This document shows, piece after piece, positions 1 through 4,213 of a DNA stretch of 5,961 nucleotides (its first letter is position 1; every line of letters begins with the position of its first letter). The notes under the pieces were generated by a model that was not told where the DNA came from, did not search any database, and saw only the letters and a list, made by a program, of their open reading frames with translations. Source of the stretch: Acidobacteriaceae bacterium (lineage in GTDB: Bacteria; Acidobacteriota; Terriglobia; Terriglobales; Acidobacteriaceae); contig PLST01000597.1 in the NCBI GenBank assembly GCA_003164255.1, positions 1-5,961 on the forward strand. The letters are read 5' to 3'. A program made the position numbers and the translations under genes.

Positions 1-432
1 ACACTGCAATGCACGGCAGTGGTTCATGAGGCTTGGCTGAGACTGGCGCAGTCGCAGCGGGTGAGCCTGAAAGACCGCGCGCACTTTCTCGCTTTCTCAG
101 CGCGGCTGATGCGCGCGATTCTGATCGATTATGCGCGTGCCCGCAAGAGCAAGAAACGAGGCGGAGGAGAAACAATCTTCTCCCTGATGGACTCCGATGC
201 CTCGGTCTATCCCGCCGATGTCGAAATTCTGGATTTGAACAGCGCGCTCGAAGAACTGGAGAAGCTCGATCCGGTGCAAGGGCAAATTGTTGAGATGCGT
301 TACTTCAGCGGCCTCAGCATTCCAGAGACGGCCGAGGCGCTGGGCGTATCGGAAAGCACTGTAAAGCGCGAGTGGGTCATGGCCAAGACCTGGATTCGCA
401 GGCGGCTGGTGGAGGGCCGGAAAAAGCCGTGA
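1..432 (+). CDS. ECF-type RNA polymerase sigma factor, 5'-truncated by the window edge (Sigma70_ECF / TIGR02999-like)
   Basis: A sigma-70 family factor of the extracytoplasmic-function class, which directs RNA polymerase to a specific promoter set. The reading frame is already open at base 1 and the first visible residues (TLQCTAVVHEAWLRL) match the conserved TLQPTALVHEAYLRL block of this family. The GTG at 19 is therefore internal and the true start lies upstream; 143 residues are visible. Region 2 is represented by the stretch RAHFLAFSARLMRAILIDYARAR followed by a basic KSKKRGGG segment. Region 4 runs from about visible residue 82 (LEELEKLDPVQGQIVEMRYFSGL) into the helix-turn-helix IPETAEALGVSESTVKREW and ends with the WIRRRL helix. 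No anti-sigma gene is visible; the partner is the kinase gene whose start overlaps this stop codon. Members of this family often sit next to Ser/Thr kinases. Family assignment is firm; the regulon is unknown. Confidence 0.93.
   Translation, partial: TLQCTAVVHEAWLRLAQSQRVSLKDRAHFLAFSARLMRAILIDYARARKSKKRGGGETIFSLMDSDASVYPADVEILDLNSALEELEKLDPVQGQIVEMRYFSGLSIPETAEALGVSESTVKREWVMAKTWIRRRLVEGRKKP
411..415 (+). promoter_or_regulatory. Probable ribosome binding site (GGAGG) of the kinase gene
   Basis: GGAGG lies inside the last codons of the sigma factor gene, 13 bases before the GTG at 429. The spacing is longer than ideal, which fits a start that relies partly on translational coupling to the overlapping upstream gene. 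It favours the start at 429 over the GTG at 372. Confidence 0.45.
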
Positions 433-3400
433 CGCAGGAAGACTGGAAGCGCGCAAAGGATCTGTTCTCCTCAGCTCTGGTGTTGCCCGAGACGGAACGG
501 GAGGCGTTTCTCGCAGCACAGCAGGACGAGTGGGAAATCCTCGACGATGTGCGCTCGCTGCTGGCTACGTATCGCGATTCTCCCGATTTTCTTGAGAACG
601 CTACGCCGGCATTGCTTGCAGAGCTGCGCTCGCGGGAGAGTGCGATTCCGTTTGCCGGCCGGCGCATCGGGGCTTGGGAGTTGGTGCGCGAGATCGGCCA
701 GGGTGGCATGGGCGTGGTGTGGGAAGCGCGCCGGGCCGACGAGCAGTACGAGCAACGCGCGGCGGTGAAACTGTTGCGCGCCAGCCTGTTTTCCGAGCAG
801 GACGCCCGCCGTTTCCGCGAAGAGCGCCAGATCCTGGCTTCGTTGAATCATCCCGGCATTGCGCGGCTGCTCGACGGAGGCATGCTGGAAGACGGCGAGC
901 CTTATCTGGTGATGGAGTTTATCGATGGACTTCCGCTCAACGGCTGGTGCGAACTTCATCAGCCCAGCTTGCGGCAGCGCATCGAGCTTTGCCTCGAGGT
1001 CTGTTCCGCGGTCGAATACGCGCACCGCCAACTGGTGATTCATCGCGATTTGAAGGCGGCGAATATTCTGGTCGGCATCGACGGCGCGCCCAAGCTGCTG
1101 GATTTCGGCATCGCAAAGCTCGTCCCTGAAGGGGGAAGTTACCGCACGACAACGAAGCTGCTCACGCCGGAATGCGCCAGTCCGGAACAGGCCCGTGGGG
1201 AGTTGATGTCGACGGCGAGCGACCAATTTTCGCTCGGCGTGCTGCTTTATCAACTGCTGACCGGACGGCATCCATTTGCGGCTCCGGATGCGAGCCCGAT
1301 GGAAGCTTTGCGCGCCATCTGCGAGGACGAACCCCGGCTGCCCAGCGCTGCCGCGGAGAACGGGAACCGCGAGTTGCGCGGGGAACTCGATGCCATCATT
1401 CTGCAGGCGGTGAGCAAGAATCCCGCCGGGCGGTACCCGTCGGTGAGCGCCTTCGCCGGCGATCTTCGGGCTTGGCTCGGTGGCCTGCCGGTCAGCGCAG
1501 TCCGTCAGTCCTGGTGGCGGCGGAGTGCGAAGCTCGTGCTCCGCTACAAGGCGCTGAGCGCGGCGATTGCCACTGCGGTCCTCATGCTGGTGACAGGCAT
1601 TGTTGTGACGTCGGTCGAGGCCCGGCGGGCGTTGCGCGCCGAGGGGGAGGCACTGGCGCAGCGCGACCGCGCCGAAAGCGAGCAGCAGGCGACCCAGACG
1701 CAGCGGGACCGGGCCGTCGCAGCAGAGAGGGCCGCTTCGCAAGAACGCGACCGCGCTATCGCTGCCGAGAATCAAGCCAAGGCCGACCGTGATCGCGCCA
1801 TCAAGGAAAGTCAGCGCGCCGATACCGAAGCCAAGAACGCTCTCACCATTAACGACTTTCTGGAAAAGGACATCCTTGCCCAGGCCGACCCGAACACCGA
1901 GCCCGATCCTGACTTGAAAGTGCGCACGGCACTCGACCAAGCGGCTGCCCACATCGAGGGTAAGTTTGAAGATCAACCTCTCGTCGAAGCCTCACTTCAA
2001 CATTCACTGGGAGTCAGCTATCACGGCCTGGGGTTGTATTCCGAAGCGCAGCGTCACACCGAGCGAGCTCTAGCTCTCAGAAGGAAGTACCTGGGCCTAT
2101 ATGCCCCTGAAACACTGACAACGACCACGCTCCTTGGGACGGTCCTGCTGGATGCATCGCAGTTTGACAAGGCCGAGCCTATTCTGCGATCTGCCTATGA
2201 AACAAGCCGCAAAGTGTTAGGAGAGAATGCTCCCGAGACGCTCAGCACCGAGCAGCAGTTGGCCTCCGTTTGGATGCAACTGGGAAGAACTACCGACGCA
2301 GAGCCTCTGTTGAAGCACAACCTGGCGATGCGCCGTCGCGAACTCCCACGCAACGATGCGGCACTCAACGAGGCCATCGCTCAACTCGCCGCTCTTTACG
2401 ACGCATCGGAACGGCTTGGTGAGGCTGAAACTCTGGCTCGCGAGAGTGTGGAACTTTCGCTGAAGATTCACGGCCCTGACCATCCTGTCACGCTCTTCTC
2501 GCAGTACGTTCTCGGGTCTACCTTACAGTCGGAAGATAAGCTTGAACAGGCAGAGCGAATCTATCTTGAGGTGCTGGAAACAAGAAAGCGAGTGTTGGGG
2601 CTGGATCATCCGGATACGCTTGACACGATGTACAATCTGGCTACGTTGTATCAATCGATGGGAAAATACGAGGATGCCATCGGTCTGCTCAACACTCATC
2701 TTGCGGCAACGAAACGTAAATTTGGGGAAGAGAACATTAGGTTATTGAACCCTTTCTATAGCCTCGGCTATGCCTATATTCAGTTAGGCAGATTCGCAGA
2801 GGCAGAACCATTTCTTAATAAGGTGCTGGAAACGGATAGGCGCTTGAACGGAGAGAATCATCAGGGCTCATTAGTACTTCTCGCCATCCAGAGGTTGGGG
2901 ATTCTCTACCGTTATCAGGGACGGTACGCAGCTGCGGAACCTCTGGCGCGCGGGGCCGCGACGGGATTCCAGAAGATTTTTGGACCTGATCACTCGTACA
3001 CCGTCAGCGCACTGACCGCATTGGGAGTGCTACTTCAGGATGAAGGGAAGGACATGGAGGCCGAGACGACCCTTTCTAAGGCCCTTGAACTGAATCGTAA
3101 GAATTTGACTCCCGGGTATTCCACCACAAGATCTTGCCTGATCGGACTTTCACGGTTGCGCCTCAAGCAGGGACAGGATGCGGAGGCGGAGAAGTTGCTC
3201 GGCGAGGCAATCGAAATCACGAGCGAGCGTGGGTATCCAATGTGGGATCGTTTCGATGGGCAAAGCCTGCTCGGCGCGGCTCTGCTCGGCCAGGGAAAAT
3301 ACGCCGAGGCCGAGCCGCTGCTGATTTCGGGCTACGAAGGACTCCAAAAGCTGAGTCCCGCGATCTCCGTCGAGGCCAACCTGCCTGAAGCGGGCGAGCG

Positions 3401-3482
3401 ATTGGTGCGGCTGTATATCGCCTGGGGCCAGCCGGAGAAGGCCGCCGAGTGGCGTCAAAGGCTGCAGCACCTCGAAAAGTAG
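429..3482 (+). CDS. Transmembrane Ser/Thr protein kinase with coiled coil and C-terminal TPR array
   Basis: Protein of about 1017 residues. I chose GTG 429: it overlaps the sigma factor stop (GTGA) and gives the N-terminus MTQEDWKRAKDLFSSAL typical of sigma-linked kinases; the longer frame from GTG 372 lies wholly within the sigma gene. Residues about 1-60 form a helical segment common in these kinases. The kinase domain (about 81-350) is intact: Gly loop GQGGMGVVW (90-98), Lys114, likely alphaC Glu132, HRDLKAAN (205-212), DFG (225-227), and TPECASPEQ (246-254), where the family usually has Tyr in place of Cys249. A single hydrophobic helix (about 376-397) should anchor it in the inner membrane, placing the kinase in the cytoplasm and the rest outside. 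Then come a coiled coil (about 398-470) with four 14-residue RDRA repeats and about 11 TPRs (519-1010) of the 42-residue kinesin-light-chain-like kind. It probably phosphorylates or otherwise controls the sigma factor in response to a ligand or partner of the TPRs; this is inference. Confidence 0.93.
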   Translation: MTQEDWKRAKDLFSSALVLPETEREAFLAAQQDEWEILDDVRSLLATYRDSPDFLENATPALLAELRSRESAIPFAGRRIGAWELVREIGQGGMGVVWEARRADEQYEQRAAVKLLRASLFSEQDARRFREERQILASLNHPGIARLLDGGMLEDGEPYLVMEFIDGLPLNGWCELHQPSLRQRIELCLEVCSAVEYAHRQLVIHRDLKAANILVGIDGAPKLLDFGIAKLVPEGGSYRTTTKLLTPECASPEQARGELMSTASDQFSLGVLLYQLLTGRHPFAAPDASPMEALRAICEDEPRLPSAAAENGNRELRGELDAIILQAVSKNPAGRYPSVSAFAGDLRAWLGGLPVSAVRQSWWRRSAKLVLRYKALSAAIATAVLMLVTGIVVTSVEARRALRAEGEALAQRDRAESEQQATQTQRDRAVAAERAASQERDRAIAAENQAKADRDRAIKESQRADTEAKNALTINDFLEKDILAQADPNTEPDPDLKVRTALDQAAAHIEGKFEDQPLVEASLQHSLGVSYHGLGLYSEAQRHTERALALRRKYLGLYAPETLTTTTLLGTVLLDASQFDKAEPILRSAYETSRKVLGENAPETLSTEQQLASVWMQLGRTTDAEPLLKHNLAMRRRELPRNDAALNEAIAQLAALYDASERLGEAETLARESVELSLKIHGPDHPVTLFSQYVLGSTLQSEDKLEQAERIYLEVLETRKRVLGLDHPDTLDTMYNLATLYQSMGKYEDAIGLLNTHLAATKRKFGEENIRLLNPFYSLGYAYIQLGRFAEAEPFLNKVLETDRRLNGENHQGSLVLLAIQRLGILYRYQGRYAAAEPLARGAATGFQKIFGPDHSYTVSALTALGVLLQDEGKDMEAETTLSKALELNRKNLTPGYSTTRSCLIGLSRLRLKQGQDAEAEKLLGEAIEITSERGYPMWDRFDGQSLLGAALLGQGKYAEAEPLLISGYEGLQKLSPAISVEANLPEAGERLVRLYIAWGQPEKAAEWRQRLQHLEK
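1662..1829 (+). repeat. Four in-frame 42-bp units encoding a 14-residue coiled-coil repeat (RDRA...)
   Basis: RDRA codons begin at 1662, 1704, 1746 and 1788, exactly 42 bases apart. Each unit encodes 14 residues, i.e. two heptads: RDRAESEQQATQTQ, RDRAVAAERAASQE, RDRAIAAENQAKAD, RDRAIKESQRADTE. The units are most alike in their first half. Strong Arg/Asp/Glu/Ala content and the exact two-heptad period indicate a charged coiled coil just after the membrane helix of the kinase, a likely dimerisation or signal-transmitting stalk. Confidence 0.85.
1983..3470 (+). repeat. Array of about 11 tetratricopeptide repeats (42-residue, 126-bp period) in the kinase C-terminus
   Basis: Each repeat has the form LG.....G.y.eAe.ll..aLe..rk.lG.dhp.tl, as in TPR_10/TPR_12. 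The Gly that opens the inter-repeat G-x-x-H/A-P motif falls at kinase residues 556, 598, (640, degenerate), 682, 724, 766, 808, 852 and about 894, so the register is exact except for a two-residue insertion between 808 and 852. Helix-B signatures of the A-E-P/A-E type recur: KAEPIL, DAEPLL, EAETLA, QAERIY, EAEPFL, AAEPLA, EAETTL, EAEKLL, EAEPLL. The repeats have diverged strongly at DNA level, so this is an old array. Expected role: protein or peptide binding. Confidence 0.85.
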
Positions 3483-3552
3483 AAGCTGCTCATTCATCGC
3501 TTACACCGTATTTCTCCGCTCGTCCCGCCAACGCCGCGATTCATCTTTCAAA

Positions 3553-3567
3553 GAAATCTGAGATTTC
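3553..3567. promoter_or_regulatory. 15-bp dyad (GAAATCT-G-AGATTTC), possible operator
   Basis: A perfect 7-bp inverted repeat around a single central base, flanked by TTCA (3547-3550) and TGAA (3569-3572), which extend the symmetry imperfectly. It sits 70 bases after the kinase stop codon and just upstream of a weak promoter-like pair. A one-base spacer is better suited to a dimeric DNA-binding protein than to an RNA hairpin; as RNA it could form a 6-bp stem with a three-base loop. There is no T-run after it, so a terminator role is not supported. Confidence 0.35.
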
Positions 3568-3577
3568 GTGAACCGGT

Positions 3578-3605
3578 TTGTCCTGCGTTTCCGCTTATCC
3601 ATATT
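3578..3605 (+). promoter_or_regulatory. Weak candidate sigma-70-like promoter for the cysteine-rich gene
   Basis: TTGTCC (3578-3583) and CATATT (3600-3605) are separated by 16 bases; each matches four of six consensus positions. This is the most AT-rich patch in the gap and lies directly before the three leader hairpins. Such matches occur often by chance, and an ECF-dependent promoter would look different, so treat this as a lead only. Confidence 0.2.
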
Positions 3606-3606
3606 G

Positions 3607-3624
3607 AAGCGGCGGATTCCGCTT
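3607..3624 (+). other. Leader hairpin 1 (AAGCGG / CCGCTT, 6-base loop)
   Basis: A perfect 6-bp inverted repeat with loop CGGATT, in the non-coding stretch before the cysteine-rich gene. It is the first of three stem-loops within 79 bases. No T-run follows it. Confidence 0.4.
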
Positions 3625-3640
3625 GAAGGCGATTCCGGAT

Positions 3641-3665
3641 CCCCTCCCGCGCAGAGCCGGAGGGG
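3641..3665 (+). other. Leader hairpin 2 (CCCCTCC / GGAGGGG, 11-base loop)
   Basis: A perfect 7-bp GC-only stem. Its 3' arm contains GGAGG, the only Shine-Dalgarno-like sequence ahead of the alternative ATG at 3678, so pairing would hide it. No T-run follows; a Rho-independent terminator is not supported. It may be part of a structured leader or a dispersed GC-rich intergenic repeat. Confidence 0.45.
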
Positions 3666-3667
3666 GA

Positions 3668-3685
3668 CGCGCCCAGGATGGCGCG
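3668..3685 (+). other. Leader hairpin 3 (CGCGCC / GGCGCG, 6-base loop)
   Basis: A perfect 6-bp GC-only stem with loop CAGGAT, beginning two bases after hairpin 2 and ending 25 bases before the ribosome binding site of the cysteine-rich gene. It covers the upstream ATG at 3678, which would be masked if the stem forms. Confidence 0.4.
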
Positions 3686-3710
3686 CGGCGTATCGTCAAA
3701 CAAAGCTCGA

Positions 3711-3715
3711 AGGAG
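3711..3715 (+). promoter_or_regulatory. Ribosome binding site (AGGAG) deciding the start at 3723
   Basis: AGGAG, within AAGGAGA, lies 7 bases before ATG 3723, an ideal distance. The in-frame ATG at 3678 has GGAGG only 14 bases away and inside a predicted hairpin, and it would add 15 residues ahead of a normal signal peptide. The downstream start is therefore preferred. Confidence 0.8.
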
Positions 3716-3722
3716 AACGTGT

Positions 3723-4058
3723 ATGCAAACTCGAAGACGTCTTTTCTTTTCAATATGGATGGTCGCAGCGGCATTCTGCGTGTGCGCTTTGCCCGCAAAG
3801 GCAGAGAGCAACAACGAGTGCCAGCAGAGCTGCGCGGCAAGCAGTGCGCGATGCCATCAGAAGGCCGATGCGGAATATAGGCAGTGCATGAAGTATTGTT
3901 CGCCGGGCGCCGCGTACAGTATGTGCACAAAACAATGCGGCGCAAAACAGACCGGCACCGCGAATGGCTGCCAAAACGCCGAAAGAACCTGTCAGGAGCG
4001 GTGCGCGGCGAGTTCTGGCTCGGGATCGAGCTACGGTAAGAAACCTAGCTTGCACTGA
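3723..4058 (+). CDS. Small exported cysteine-rich protein with mirror-symmetric Cys spacing
   Basis: A protein of 111 residues that I do not recognise as a named family. The N-terminus is a clear signal peptide: basic MQTRRR, a hydrophobic core at about 7-23, and a cleavage site ALPAKA before Glu28. There is no lipobox, so the mature form (about 84 residues) should be soluble in the periplasm or outside. The mature part has ten cysteines at 33, 37, 44, 55, 59, 68, 72, 83, 90 and 94. The spacing is C-X3-C-X6-C-X10-C-X3-C-X8-C-X3-C-X10-C-X6-C-X3-C, identical when read backwards. CX3C pairs separated by polar, Ala/Gln/Arg-rich stretches suggest helices cross-linked by disulphides; SPG after Cys59 would break the helix at the centre. 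The tail (95-111) is Ser/Gly-rich and probably flexible. The ribosome binding site and signal peptide support a real gene. The CsgG-like gene follows 155 bases later on the same strand. Confidence 0.82.
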   Translation: MQTRRRLFFSIWMVAAAFCVCALPAKAESNNECQQSCAASSARCHQKADAEYRQCMKYCSPGAAYSMCTKQCGAKQTGTANGCQNAERTCQERCAASSGSGSSYGKKPSLH

Positions 4059-4148
4059 CGCGTGCGTCCGGCCGATTTGGCCTTGTACCGCGTTGCCGTT
4101 TGGCGCGATGAAGGGCAGGACTAAAGTCGCTGCCATCGCCGGAGACGC

Positions 4149-4175
4149 AATCGCGGCCCTTGATGGCTTGCGATT
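4149..4175 (+). terminator. Terminator-like stem-loop between the cysteine-rich gene and the CsgG-like gene
   Basis: Outer stem AATCGC (4149-4154) with GCGATT (4170-4175) and inner stem GCC (4156-4158) with GGC (4165-4167) around CTTGAT. The descending arm runs into TTTCTTCC, a broken T-tract. It could be a weak or partial terminator separating the two genes, or simply structured leader of the downstream gene; the stem is interrupted and the T-tract imperfect. Confidence 0.3.
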
Positions 4176-4203
4176 TCTTCCGGAAAACCCAACCGCTCCT
4201 GCG

Positions 4204-4209
4204 AGGAGG
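4204..4209 (+). promoter_or_regulatory. Ribosome binding site (AGGAGG) of the CsgG-like gene
   Basis: A full consensus AGGAGG with 4 bases to ATG 4214. The distance is short but workable. It fixes the start, which is followed at once by a signal peptide. Confidence 0.8.
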
Positions 4210-4213
4210 AACG

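Noticed and set aside
19..21. GTG 19 as the start of the sigma factor.
   Set aside because: The frame is open upstream to base 1 and encodes the conserved family block before this codon, so the gene is truncated by the window edge.
471..1976. A 501-codon open frame on the minus strand, opposite the kinase domain and coiled coil.
   Set aside because: It is the mirror of a GC-rich coding frame. The + strand encodes an unmistakable kinase here, and the minus-strand protein shows no recognisable domain or start signal.
3641..3665. Rho-independent terminator for the kinase gene.
   Set aside because: The stem is strong but is followed by GACGCG, not a T-run, and lies 160 bases after the stop codon.
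3568..3945. Several overlapping short open frames on both strands across the hairpin-rich leader and the start of the cysteine-rich gene.
   Set aside because: None has a ribosome binding site or protein-like composition; they cross the perfect hairpins and conflict with the gene at 3723.
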